Assembly (NCBI GenBank): GCA_029785685.1
Contig: JAFLZE010000007.1
Location: forward strand, 25,174 to 46,079
Reading direction: 5' to 3'
DNA from: Nitrososphaerota archaeon
Lineage (GTDB): Archaea; Thermoproteota; Nitrososphaeria; Nitrososphaerales; UBA183
DNA length: 20,906 nt
Program-made: the position numbers and the translations under genes
Shown here: positions 6,789-13,894 of the stretch, one piece after another
Position numbering within the stretch: position 1 is the first letter of the stretch
Layout of the letters: each line of letters opens with the position of its first letter
Notes under the pieces: generated by a model
Seen by the model: only the letters and a program-made list of their open reading frames with translations
What the model was told of the DNA's origin: nothing
Database searches by the model: none

Positions 6789-8165
6789 TCAGCCCTTCCC
6801 TCTCCTGCCCGCTCTCCCGAGGAGGGGAGTCAGCTCTTTGATTTCCATCTGGTCGAGGCGCCTCACGGCGTCCTCGATTTTCATCCTCAGGCCTTCGGGG
6901 ACACGGGAGGACGCCAGCCTGTGGAACTTCTCGGCGGCCCTTTCCCAGCTCATGGGTCGAGTGAAGAACCCTTCGTAGTCATCTGCAGATCTTTCAAGAG
7001 ACCTCCCATCATTCAGACGGACGGCTACGATGCATGGCATGGCGTTCGGAAACTTGGAGCTGAGCTGCTCGTCCGGGCGGACTTCGACCCTTCTGAGGAG
7101 GGATTGTATGTCTTCCCCGGCGATCCTTTCTGGCAGGTACTGGCGCGGCATGACTTCGCCATCGAGGAGAGCCGCTGAGAGGATGTATGGAAGGCTGTGG
7201 TCAGCCTGCTCCTTGTTCTCTACCACTTTCTTGTTCCCCTCTTCGCCGCCCCCTATGATGTTGTACGCCACGTCGAAGATTCTCAAATCGATCGATTCGA
7301 CGTCCTCGGCCTTGAACTTGGACTCTGCCTGCATGGCCAAGATGCACTCTATCGCGGACTGGGAATGGACCTCTGCGTTGTACTTCTTCACTATCGTGCG
7401 GGTGACGGCTTCGAGATTCTCCCGCTCCCAGTCAATCTCGAACTTGCCAGCGATCGAGTCCATGAACCCCTTGTTCCCCTCGAAGACTTCCAGGGGGCCC
7501 GTTATCCCTTTCATGGCCATGAAGACAGCCGTCAACGCGCCGAACGACACGAACGGATAGGCGAGCCCCTTCCAGTTCGAGAGCCTTCCCGTCCGCGTCA
7601 CCCTCAGGGCGTTCAGCGTGGTGCCGGCGATGGCGATCGCATTGGCTGCTTTCGCAGGGCTGAGGGAGAGGGCCCGTGCGGCGCCCGCGGCCACTGCGTA
7701 AGCCCCCTGGGTCGTGTGGTCGAACCCCTTCGCCCTCACAGGCGCGACTTCGCTCATCCTGCACTGGACCTGATAGGCTACAGCCAGCGCCGTGAGGAAG
7801 TCTTTGCCGGAAGCCTTCGAGTATTCAGAGGCGGCGAGAACAGGGGCGACGTTGTCGCTGGGGTGGCAGGTCTCGCCCTTCGCGAGGAAGCTGTCGTTGA
7901 AGTCGAGGTACCTGATCAGTGCCCCGTTATAGAGCGCGGCCCTGTCCGGGCTCGTCTTCCCGCCTCCTATCAGGGTGCAGAGGGGCGAGCCCCCGAAGTC
8001 GTCTTCGAAAGCGCGTATCCTGGCCACGGGCTCTGCCGACAGAGCGCCTATCGCGCAGCCGATGGCATCCAGGACCCGGACCTTCAGTTGAAGGACGGCT
8101 TCGTCTGAGAGAGCCTTGTACGTAGAAGATGAAACGAATTCAGCCATCTCCTCGACTAGGGTCAT
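6789..8165 (-). CDS. MmgE/PrpD family protein
   Basis: The 458-residue length is typical of the MmgE/PrpD family, which includes 2-methylcitrate dehydratase and cis-aconitate decarboxylase. Visible landmarks are VLDAIGCAIGAL (31-42), YNGALIRYLDFND (79-91), HPSDNVAPVLAASEY (101-115), the helical-domain GAYAVAAGAARAL with KAANAIAIAGTT, and VHSQSAIECILAM in the C-terminal domain. Start ATG 8165 has a GGGAAGG stretch about 10 nt upstream. It lies 59 nt downstream of the ComA-like gene on the same strand and is probably in its operon. No methylcitrate synthase or methylisocitrate lyase gene is visible, so propionate degradation cannot be claimed. A dehydratase or decarboxylase on a tricarboxylate-like acid is the best general reading. 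Confidence 0.85.
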   Translation of the reverse strand: MTLVEEMAEFVSSSTYKALSDEAVLQLKVRVLDAIGCAIGALSAEPVARIRAFEDDFGGSPLCTLIGGGKTSPDRAALYNGALIRYLDFNDSFLAKGETCHPSDNVAPVLAASEYSKASGKDFLTALAVAYQVQCRMSEVAPVRAKGFDHTTQGAYAVAAGAARALSLSPAKAANAIAIAGTTLNALRVTRTGRLSNWKGLAYPFVSFGALTAVFMAMKGITGPLEVFEGNKGFMDSIAGKFEIDWERENLEAVTRTIVKKYNAEVHSQSAIECILAMQAESKFKAEDVESIDLRIFDVAYNIIGGGEEGNKKVVENKEQADHSLPYILSAALLDGEVMPRQYLPERIAGEDIQSLLRRVEVRPDEQLSSKFPNAMPCIVAVRLNDGRSLERSADDYEGFFTRPMSWERAAEKFHRLASSRVPEGLRMKIEDAVRRLDQMEIKELTPLLGRAGRRGKG

Positions 8166-8224
8166 AGGCCCGCCTTCCCTGTTGTCAGGTTCCTGTCCTC
8201 ACCGGCGTCGGGTCAGCCGCCGCA

Positions 8225-9094
8225 TCAGGCGTATTCGACCTTCTTCCCTTCCCAGATCTCCTTGTCTCCCCAGAGCCTGGTCCTCCAGGCCGCGAACTCG
8301 ACGACCTGGGAGTGGTCGATGAACAGATTAACGTCGCGCCCGAAGGTGGTCAGGTACCATTTGAAGACCGGAGGGTCGGACGCCTCGAACATGAACACTT
8401 TGTGCCCGAACCTGTCAACGAGCTTCTTGATCACGTCCTTCCTCCACTTTTCGGGGGGGAGGTCCTCGGTCAGACCCTCCGACTCCACCATGATCATCTT
8501 GGCGCCGGCCTTCAAATGGGCCTGGACCTCGTCCGAGAACTCGCCGAAATCTCTCATCCTCATGGACTCATCGTAGCCTGTCACGTGGGTGCCTGCCCCC
8601 GCGCCTATCATCATCGAAACCTCGGGCTTGGGCTTCATCCCTAGCTTCTTGACGCGCTCGACGATCTCCAACTTGTCCTTGAGGGGGATGGGTGCGAGGC
8701 CGCTCGATACCTCGACCACGTCGAACCCCAGCTTCCTGCACTCCTCTAGGTACCGGTCGACGGCCCTCTTCCCTTGGACTATCACCCGCTCTACGAACCC
8801 GCCAGTCGACACGTAGAGGTCGTGCGCGTGGCAGGCTCTGATGGTCTCCTTCACCCTGCTTCTGTTAAGAAGCCGCATCGACCCGCCGGCGAACTTGTAC
8901 CCATCCACATAGTCGCTCCAGTCGTCCAGGAGGTCTTTGAGGTAACCGTAGCTGATGGAAGTGTAGTAAGGCCCCCTCATCTCGACGACGCCCACCTGCC
9001 TGGGCTTCTTGGGCGGCATGTCTATCCTGATGAAGTCGAACGCCTTCTTCTCTGCGGGCATAAGCCGCCTGAATTCGGGAATCGTATTTACCAT
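8225..9094 (-). CDS. Phosphosulfolactate synthase (ComA) family protein
   Basis: The 289-residue TIM-barrel protein aligns by eye with ComA, which adds sulfite to phosphoenolpyruvate in coenzyme M synthesis. Matching strand ends are DGYKFAGGS (64-72; ComA has 'vKFGwGTS'), YVSTGGFVE (94-102; 'yPGGTLfE'), VVEVSSG (126-132), PKPEVSMM (155-162), MIMVESEG (200-207) and VFMFEASDP (233-241). The family also contains non-methanogen proteins such as plant HSA32, so the substrate is uncertain. I start at ATG 9094; an in-frame extension to 9154 is Arg/Pro-rich and unlike the family. Upstream GGAGGAG (minus strand, about 9116-9122) lies rather far from this ATG, so the start is not fully settled. The PrpD-like gene follows. 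Confidence 0.8.
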   Translation of the reverse strand: MVNTIPEFRRLMPAEKKAFDFIRIDMPPKKPRQVGVVEMRGPYYTSISYGYLKDLLDDWSDYVDGYKFAGGSMRLLNRSRVKETIRACHAHDLYVSTGGFVERVIVQGKRAVDRYLEECRKLGFDVVEVSSGLAPIPLKDKLEIVERVKKLGMKPKPEVSMMIGAGAGTHVTGYDESMRMRDFGEFSDEVQAHLKAGAKMIMVESEGLTEDLPPEKWRKDVIKKLVDRFGHKVFMFEASDPPVFKWYLTTFGRDVNLFIDHSQVVEFAAWRTRLWGDKEIWEGKKVEYA

Positions 9095-9188
9095 TTTCTC
9101 TCGAGAGCGACATCTCCTCCGTGGCACCACTGGTAACCTGGCGGGTGCGTCCACGGATTATCGGCGGGCCCGAACACCGTAGGGTGAC

Positions 9189-9410
9189 ATGTATGTACGA
9201 GTGCAATCTCCTCGAGATAGACATGAGTTGGGCACCACGTGCACGGTGTGCGGGGGGCGTGGCGAGTTCAATCTCGTCATCGCCGAATGGTCTGACCCGA
9301 ACGCAGCCCCTCAGAGATACACCGCAACGAACAGGTCCATCGAGCTCCCCTGCAAGCGCTGCAATGGCAGAGGCGGGAGTTACGGGTACTGGAACCGCGC
9401 TCTTGATTGA
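9189..9410 (+). CDS. 73-residue DnaJ-zinc-finger-like protein (two CxxCxGxG motifs)
   Basis: This small protein carries CTVCGGRG at residues 18-25 and CKRCNGRG at 55-62, the exact C-x2-C-x-G-x-G module that repeats in the zinc-binding centre of DnaJ and in small zinc proteins. The four Cys could bind one zinc ion. There is no J domain. ATG 9189 has AGGGTGA immediately upstream; a TTG at residue 14 could be an alternative start. The gene stands between the divergent ComA-like gene and the HTH_10 regulator. A chaperone-like or metal-handling role is inference; that it is a real zinc-binding protein is well supported by the paired motif. Confidence 0.7.
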   Translation: MYVRVQSPRDRHELGTTCTVCGGRGEFNLVIAEWSDPNAAPQRYTATNRSIELPCKRCNGRGGSYGYWNRALD

Positions 9411-9468
9411 GGTAGTGGTCGCTGTGGATTGCCTTCCCACGATTCCGGGCCACCGAAAGTTTTCCTCT

Positions 9469-9492
9469 GGTTAGGATTCAACCTGAAATATA
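9469..9492 (+). promoter_or_regulatory. TATA box and flanking inverted repeat for the HTH_10 regulator gene
   Basis: AAATATA at 9486-9492 lies 25-31 nt before the ATG at 9517, indicating a leaderless transcript. Directly upstream, GGTT (9469-9472) and AACC (9480-9483) form a short inverted repeat with a 7-nt spacer. The repeat is short enough to be chance. Confidence 0.45.
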
Positions 9493-9516
9493 GGACATGG
9501 TGCCTCCTCTTTTGGA

Positions 9517-10143
9517 ATGATAGAGGTCCGGTTGGCAATCCAGAACCCGGCGAACTGGGTAGGGAGTCTGGCCGAGTCTGCCCGCGTCAAGATAGTCGAC
9601 GTAAAGGAAAGGAAGGGAGTCGTGGAAGACTTCGTGGAGCTCTCGTCGGAGAGCCTTTCACCAGAGGAGATACTTTCTCACCTGAGGGCGACGGCGGGGG
9701 TCCTCTCGGCCGACATGACGAAGGTCGACAGGAACAGGGTAATCGGCATGGTCTCTACACACAGTTGCCCCATCTGCTCCACCTTCGCCGGACTGAACTG
9801 CTTTCTCATCTCGGCAAACACCAGGGATGACGGGAAGATGGAGTGGAGGCTTTTCATCGGCGGCGACACCGACCTCAAAAAGCTCTGCGGGAGGCTCGAT
9901 GCCAACGGGGTCAAGTACGATATCCTTGAGGTTTCGCGCCATGCGCAGAAGAAGGAGATTACCGCGAGGCAGGAGGAGATCCTGAGGGTGGCCCTTGACC
10001 TCGGATACTTTGAATTCCCGAAGAGGATGCATCTTGAAGAACTGGCGGAAAAGCTTGGAATAACGCCTGGAACCCTCTCCGAAATCCTCAGGAGAGCGGA
10101 GAAGAACATCATCTCGAACCACTTCGGCACCGCCAGGGAATGA
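9517..10143 (+). CDS. HTH_10 (bacterio-opsin activator type) regulator with a Cys cluster
   Basis: The 208-residue protein ends in the archaeal Bat-type helix-turn-helix (about 148-203): TARQEEILRVALDLGYFEFP, KRMHLEELAEKLGITPGTLS, EILRRAEKNII. The N-terminal 145 residues form a sensor-like domain with STHSCPICSTFAGLNCF, giving C84-x2-C87-x7-C95, plus C124. Such a Cys arrangement could hold zinc or an iron-sulfur cluster, or act as a thiol switch. A TATA box 28 nt upstream implies leaderless transcription. It precedes two hemerythrin-like genes and the NnrS-Ddn fusion in the same orientation, so it is a plausible O2/NO/redox-responsive regulator of that set. The HTH call is strong; the signal is inferred. 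Confidence 0.85.
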   Translation: MIEVRLAIQNPANWVGSLAESARVKIVDVKERKGVVEDFVELSSESLSPEEILSHLRATAGVLSADMTKVDRNRVIGMVSTHSCPICSTFAGLNCFLISANTRDDGKMEWRLFIGGDTDLKKLCGRLDANGVKYDILEVSRHAQKKEITARQEEILRVALDLGYFEFPKRMHLEELAEKLGITPGTLSEILRRAEKNIISNHFGTARE

Positions 10144-10308
10144 CGTCTCAGCTTTCGGCTCCGCCTGCCGCGGGCCATCGTGGGGTCGGCAATGCTTCCG
10201 GTTGACAAACCCCCTTCCGGGGGCCAGCCATAGGGTAAGCCAATAGCAGCTCTGATGCCATAATTGTTTGGGGTTAACGCTAACTCCACCCCCTTCCCTT
10301 CTGTCCTC
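10144..10308 (+). promoter_or_regulatory. Regulatory region ahead of the hemerythrin genes
   Basis: This 165-nt gap holds a perfect GC-rich hairpin (CCCCC 10210-10214, loop TTCC, GGGGG 10219-10223) that may end the regulator transcript. A TATA-like CATAATT follows at 10259-10265. An imperfect 7-N4-7 inverted repeat follows it: GGGGTTA 10270-10276, spacer ACGC, TAACTCC 10281-10287, with one mismatch. The repeat lies between the TATA box and the expected transcription start, where a bound repressor would block initiation. Confidence 0.4.
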
Positions 10309-10770
10309 ATGAGTGGTTTGCAAGCTCCGAGTTCCCTTGCGGAGGAACACCGCGGGCTTTTCCGCGAACTCGTGGAACTGGAGTCGGAGGGAGGCAAGAC
10401 AGGAAAAGCCGTCAACGAGCTTTTGGCGGTCCTTGAGCCGCACTTCGAAAAGGAGGAGGAAGCTGTGATGCCCCTTCTCGGAGCCCTAAGGCCGCTCTCC
10501 GAAGGGAAGGCGATACGTGATTATTCCGAAGCGATATCTCTTCACGAGAGGTTCTCGTCAGACTATCCGATGATGCTAAAGGAACATGCACAGGTGAAGA
10601 AGCTCATCGAGCGCGTTCGGACGGCGGCAAGGAAGGAAGGCAAAGGCGGCGTTGTAGCGGCGATGGACGAACTCGAGCACCACGCCAAAGTGGAAGAAGA
10701 GGTTCTCTACCCGGCCGCCATGCTGGTCGGAGCGTTCGCGAGCGGCAAGGCAAAGGCGAAGGTCTCTTGA
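10309..10770 (+). CDS. Hemerythrin-like (HHE) domain protein 1
   Basis: The 153-residue, four-helix protein carries the spaced His/Glu set of hemerythrin-like domains: LAEEHRGLFREL (His14), LEPHFEKEEEAVMPLL (His45, Glu49), LKEHAQVKKLI (His93) and ELEHHAKVEEEVLYP (His124/125, Glu129/130). These would hold a di-iron centre that binds O2 or NO or supports iron-sulfur repair as in YtfE/RIC proteins. ATG 10309 is chosen over an in-frame TTG at 10264, which lies inside the TATA region. A Lys/Ala-rich tail follows the last helix. The next hemerythrin-like gene starts inside its stop codon (TTGA), so the two are translated together. Confidence 0.85.
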   Translation: MSGLQAPSSLAEEHRGLFRELVELESEGGKTGKAVNELLAVLEPHFEKEEEAVMPLLGALRPLSEGKAIRDYSEAISLHERFSSDYPMMLKEHAQVKKLIERVRTAARKEGKGGVVAAMDELEHHAKVEEEVLYPAAMLVGAFASGKAKAKVS

Positions 10771-11186
10771 GCGTCGTCGAGCCGATAGAACATCTGCAGG
10801 AACTCCGTGCGCTGGTTAGTCAACTGGAAAGGGAACACAAGAAGTTCGCGTCCGACATCGACGGACTCGAAGCAAAGGTCCAGGCAGACGAAGCCGACTT
10901 GGTCAAAGAGCTCTTCATTCGGTTGCAGGACAGCCTGACCGATCACATGCTGGTGGAGGAATTCGAAGTCTATCCCGAACTCATGCGAAAGAACCTATTC
11001 GATGCGGCGATAAGCTCCATAATGCAGCAGCATCACGACGTGACATCCTCGCTCGGCAAGATGGAGCTTTCCCTTCGTTTGGGGAACTTCATAGAATTTC
11101 AAGCGGCCCTTGAAGAGCTCGCCGCCGTCCTGCGCGAGCACCAGCCTGCAGAAGAAGAGAAGGTTTTCCCGCTCGCGACGGGTTGA
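10767..11186 (+). CDS. Hemerythrin-like (HHE) domain protein 2
   Basis: The 139-residue protein has the same fold and ligand pattern as its neighbour but is clearly diverged: LEREHKKFASD (His24), LTDHMLVEEFEVYPEL (His60, Glu64), MQQHHDVTSSL (His89/90) and LREHQPAEEEKVFPL (His125, Glu129/130). Start TTG 10767 overlaps the upstream TGA by TTGA, indicating translational coupling and perhaps a stable heteromer of the two proteins. A small Cys protein gene follows after 12 nt. An O2/NO-binding or iron-sulfur repair role is inferred from the family. Confidence 0.85.
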   Translation: MSVVEPIEHLQELRALVSQLEREHKKFASDIDGLEAKVQADEADLVKELFIRLQDSLTDHMLVEEFEVYPELMRKNLFDAAISSIMQQHHDVTSSLGKMELSLRLGNFIEFQAALEELAAVLREHQPAEEEKVFPLATG

Positions 11187-11198
11187 GGGGTGCTCCTT

Positions 11199-11501
11199 AT
11201 GGCCGACCCTCGACATTCAGGGCCAAAGGCTAGGCAGCCGAGATTCTGTTCCCTGTGCGCGGCTTCTGGCGTCGTCACCCCGTCGGAGTGGTACCGCGCG
11301 ACGCAGCTGGAGTACTGCACCTTCCACTACTGGCTCATGCGAGGGCGTGTTGGGAGCCACGCCTATTCGCTGGAAGACTACGCGAACGCGTCGAAAAGAT
11401 TCGCCTTCAGGGTTTCCCTGCCTTCGAGGGCCGACTGCGAAATGATGCAGAAGGAGGGCGACGGAAAGCACAGTAAGCCCGCCACAGAGCTCGGGACCTG
11501 A
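11199..11501 (+). CDS. Small CxxC...CxxH protein, probably zinc-binding
   Basis: This 100-residue protein has C17-S-L-C20 and C40-T-F-H43 separated by 19 residues, a spacing seen in small zinc-binding folds, plus a lone Cys near residue 82. The region between (TPSEWYRATQLEY) is aromatic. ATG 11199 is preferred over a TTG at 11190 because GAGGGGTG stands 6 nt upstream of it. It lies 12 nt after the second hemerythrin gene and 10 nt before the NnrS-Ddn gene, so it belongs to that operon. The family is not recognised; an iron-sulfur or redox-sensing role is as possible as zinc. Confidence 0.65.
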   Translation: MADPRHSGPKARQPRFCSLCAASGVVTPSEWYRATQLEYCTFHYWLMRGRVGSHAYSLEDYANASKRFAFRVSLPSRADCEMMQKEGDGKHSKPATELGT

Positions 11502-11511
11502 GGGGACATCC

Positions 11512-13188
11512 ATGTTGAATCGGAGTCAGGCAGGCACCGGCCAGGGATCTGTCCCCTCCACACAGCCGAAAGCCGCGCAGAGGCCAGAGCGGACGCTCAC
11601 TCTCCTCTCAGTTTCGACCGGAGTACTGTTCGCGTTCATCGGCAGCACGGTCGGCGCCCTTTTCTTGGGCCAGCTGTCCGGGCTGCCCATCGAAACAGGA
11701 GCCAGCCTGTTTCCCAGCCACCCCTTCCTGCAGATCTATGGCTTCATCGCGCTCTTCGTCATGGGCGTCGACTACTCCCTCCTGCCCCGCTTCAAGGTGG
11801 GGAGACTCCCTTCGCTGGTCCTCGGGTATGCCGCCTATGCCTCGATCACCGCAGCCAATGCCTTCTTTCTGCTCTACTCTATCCTTCCACTCGGCTCGTT
11901 TCAGTACGTGACGGCCGGCGCCCTGCTCATGCTCGCTGGCTCGGCGATCTCTCTCTCACAGGTGGTCATCCTGGTCACGAGGCCCTCAGGAGGCTTCCCA
12001 GAGGCCAATCCTCTGATCATGCTGTCGTCGATTTCTCTCGTCATGATATCGCTCCTCCTGGTCGCCGGATCGGCGGGATACCCGCTCCCGGGCGGGACGT
12101 TCTCTCCGCAGATGGTCTATCTCGCGCTCGTTGGGTTCGCCGGTTCCATGATCTATGCGGTCGAAATCAGGTCGGTCAGCTTCAGGCAGTGCAACTACAG
12201 GAAGCAGGTCGCGAACCTGTGCTGGGTCCTGCAGGGGCTGGGCATAGGCGGCATGTTCACGGGGGTGGTGACGAGGAGCAACCTCTTCTCACTGCTCGGA
12301 GCGGTCCTCCTCCTCGGTGCGGCCCTGAGCCAGCTGGTGTCCATCAAGATCCTGGAGCTGGCGCACCCGCTGATGTACAGACCCGCGATGACCAAGATGC
12401 ACTTCAGAATCATGAGATACAACGAGGTCTGCATGCTCCTGGCTTCCGGGTGGCTGGTGTTCGGGTCGCTGATGGGGATGGTCTGGCTGGCGACCGGGAC
12501 GGGCACCTTCTTTGTCAAGGACTCTTTCATCCACGCCATAGCCATCGGGTTCGTGGGGTCAACCATAACCTGTTTCGCGCCTATGCTCCTGCCCGGACTC
12601 TTGGGACACAAGGGGCCGGTTACGGGACTGTCGTTCGGTCCCATCGTCATCCTGAACGCCGGGGTACTGGTCAGAATCGTCGGTGATTTCCAGACACTGA
12701 CAGCGCGAGCCCCACCCCTCTGGGAGTCCGTGTCTGGCCCCCTGGTGCTGGTGGCGATGGGGTGGTTCCTGGTGATGATCCGAGGGATAGGAAGGCCGAA
12801 ACAGGCGGCTGCGCAGAGCAGCGTGTCAAGGAAGTTCAGCCTCGCTGAGTCTCGGGGGATTGCGGAAGGGCAGCTCACAGTCTCCACTAGAACGACAAAC
12901 AGAGAGGTGACGTTCCCGGTCTGGTTCGTCGTTGCGGATGGCTTAATCCATCTCCTGCCCGTCAACGGCTCCTCGACAAGGTGGTACAGGAACGTCTCGA
13001 AGAACCCGGGCGTGAAGATCACAATAGCCGGGCACGTCTACCTTGGCACTGCGCAGTCCACTCGGGAGAAGGAGAAGGTGAAGCAGGTGATGGACATCTT
13101 CAGGGACAAATACGGGGACAGAAACTGCAGGAATTTCTTCGGAGACCGGACGGATGTGGCGGTGAGCGTTTACGTCCCTTCGCCGTAG
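11512..13188 (+). CDS. NnrS-like membrane domain fused to a Ddn-like split barrel
   Basis: The 558-residue protein has two unrelated parts. Residues about 28-425 form about 12 membrane helices with FPSHPFLQIYGFIALFVMG (His70) early and DSFIHAIAIGFVGSTITC followed by APMLLPG late, the same His-bearing motif pair as the NnrS-like protein at 5584-6753. Residues about 455-558 resemble the deazaflavin (F420)-dependent nitroreductase (Ddn/PNPOx-like) barrel: TNREVTFPVWFVVADGLIHL, GSSTRWYRNVSKNPGVKI, and a C-terminal FRDKYGDRN helix. The barrel would be on one face of the membrane, presumably the cytosol. ATG 11512 follows GAGGGGAC by 4-5 nt. Last gene of the hemerythrin operon. Each domain call is fairly good; the combined function is unknown. 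Confidence 0.75.
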   Translation: MLNRSQAGTGQGSVPSTQPKAAQRPERTLTLLSVSTGVLFAFIGSTVGALFLGQLSGLPIETGASLFPSHPFLQIYGFIALFVMGVDYSLLPRFKVGRLPSLVLGYAAYASITAANAFFLLYSILPLGSFQYVTAGALLMLAGSAISLSQVVILVTRPSGGFPEANPLIMLSSISLVMISLLLVAGSAGYPLPGGTFSPQMVYLALVGFAGSMIYAVEIRSVSFRQCNYRKQVANLCWVLQGLGIGGMFTGVVTRSNLFSLLGAVLLLGAALSQLVSIKILELAHPLMYRPAMTKMHFRIMRYNEVCMLLASGWLVFGSLMGMVWLATGTGTFFVKDSFIHAIAIGFVGSTITCFAPMLLPGLLGHKGPVTGLSFGPIVILNAGVLVRIVGDFQTLTARAPPLWESVSGPLVLVAMGWFLVMIRGIGRPKQAAAQSSVSRKFSLAESRGIAEGQLTVSTRTTNREVTFPVWFVVADGLIHLLPVNGSSTRWYRNVSKNPGVKITIAGHVYLGTAQSTREKEKVKQVMDIFRDKYGDRNCRNFFGDRTDVAVSVYVPSP

Positions 13189-13220
13189 CGCTTGTGGCGT
13201 CCCTCTCCGAAGCGGGCTCC

Positions 13221-13868
13221 TCACATGCCTAGGGGAGGGCCTCCTCTGAAGTGCTCTTCCAACAGCTTCTTCTGCGTCTTCCGCAGCGACTCGTAAAGCG
13301 TGGGAGGCGCGACATCCATCATTCTTGCTAGGGGTCCGATGCGGATTCTCTTTGGGTAGTCGAAGTATCCGTTTTCGTAGGCAGAGCGGATGAGCCATTC
13401 CTGTCGCGTGGTAAGCGCCCTCGTCCTCTTCACCTCTGAAATGTCGCTCACCCTAAAATCGACCCTCAGCCTCCTTAACCTCGCCATGAGCTCTCTCAAG
13501 GAATGTTTCGTCCCAAGCACCCTCCACGCGATCTCCCTGCCCGACCCGTTCGATGCGTAAACAAGGAAGCAGTCCGAGTCCGCCACGCACCTCATGACCA
13601 CTCCTTTCGCTCGCACTATGCCGACAAGTCTGCCGTGGCTCGAATTCGTTATCTCGAGCTCAGATATGTCCGGACTGTTCCGAAGGTACCTGAGTAGCCG
13701 ATTTTCCAGCTTCCGGTCGACTGTAATCTCGAACAGCTCGAGTATCTCGTCTCGCCTCCGCGTCCCCTTGGAGTTCAGCAGCCTCAACCTCGCTCCGTAC
13801 CGTCCCGTCACCGCGTCGATCCACTTCTGGTGACCCTCTACAAGAATCGTGGCCTCGATTAGATCCAA
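13221..13868 (-). CDS. HTH_10 (bacterio-opsin activator type) regulator, second copy
   Basis: The 215-residue protein ends in a Bat-type HTH (about 151-206): TTRQEWLIRSAYENGYFDYP, KRIRIGPLARMMDVAPPTLY, ESLRKTQKKLL. The N-terminal sensor-like domain has MRCVADSDCFLVY (C94, C100) and lacks the three-Cys cluster of the paralogue at 9517-10143. Start TTG 13868 is supported by TTTAAG (plus-strand 13895-13900) lying 27-32 nt upstream, which implies a leaderless transcript. It diverges from the redox operon starting at 13977, with a perfect inverted repeat between, so it may control that operon and itself. It converges on the NnrS-Ddn gene with 32 nt between. Confidence 0.85.
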   Translation of the reverse strand: MDLIEATILVEGHQKWIDAVTGRYGARLRLLNSKGTRRRDEILELFEITVDRKLENRLLRYLRNSPDISELEITNSSHGRLVGIVRAKGVVMRCVADSDCFLVYASNGSGREIAWRVLGTKHSLRELMARLRRLRVDFRVSDISEVKRTRALTTRQEWLIRSAYENGYFDYPKRIRIGPLARMMDVAPPTLYESLRKTQKKLLEEHFRGGPPLGM

Positions 13869-13894
13869 GCCTCAATGCCTTCAGCCTTCCGAAA

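Noticed and set aside
7197..8108. Long plus-strand frame opposite the PrpD-like gene
   Set aside because: It is the antisense shadow of a clearly recognised coding sequence; its translation is Arg/Pro/Gly-rich with no family.
6789..9094. A coenzyme M or propionate-degradation operon
   Set aside because: Only one gene of each pathway family is present, with none of the other diagnostic enzymes, so naming either pathway would overreach.
9095..9154. Longer start for the ComA-like protein
   Set aside because: The 20 extra residues (APARLPVVPRRRCRSREK region) are unlike the family and lack promoter support.
12195..13022. Long minus-strand frame opposite the NnrS-Ddn gene
   Set aside because: Antisense shadow of a membrane protein; no independent start signal or recognisable domain.
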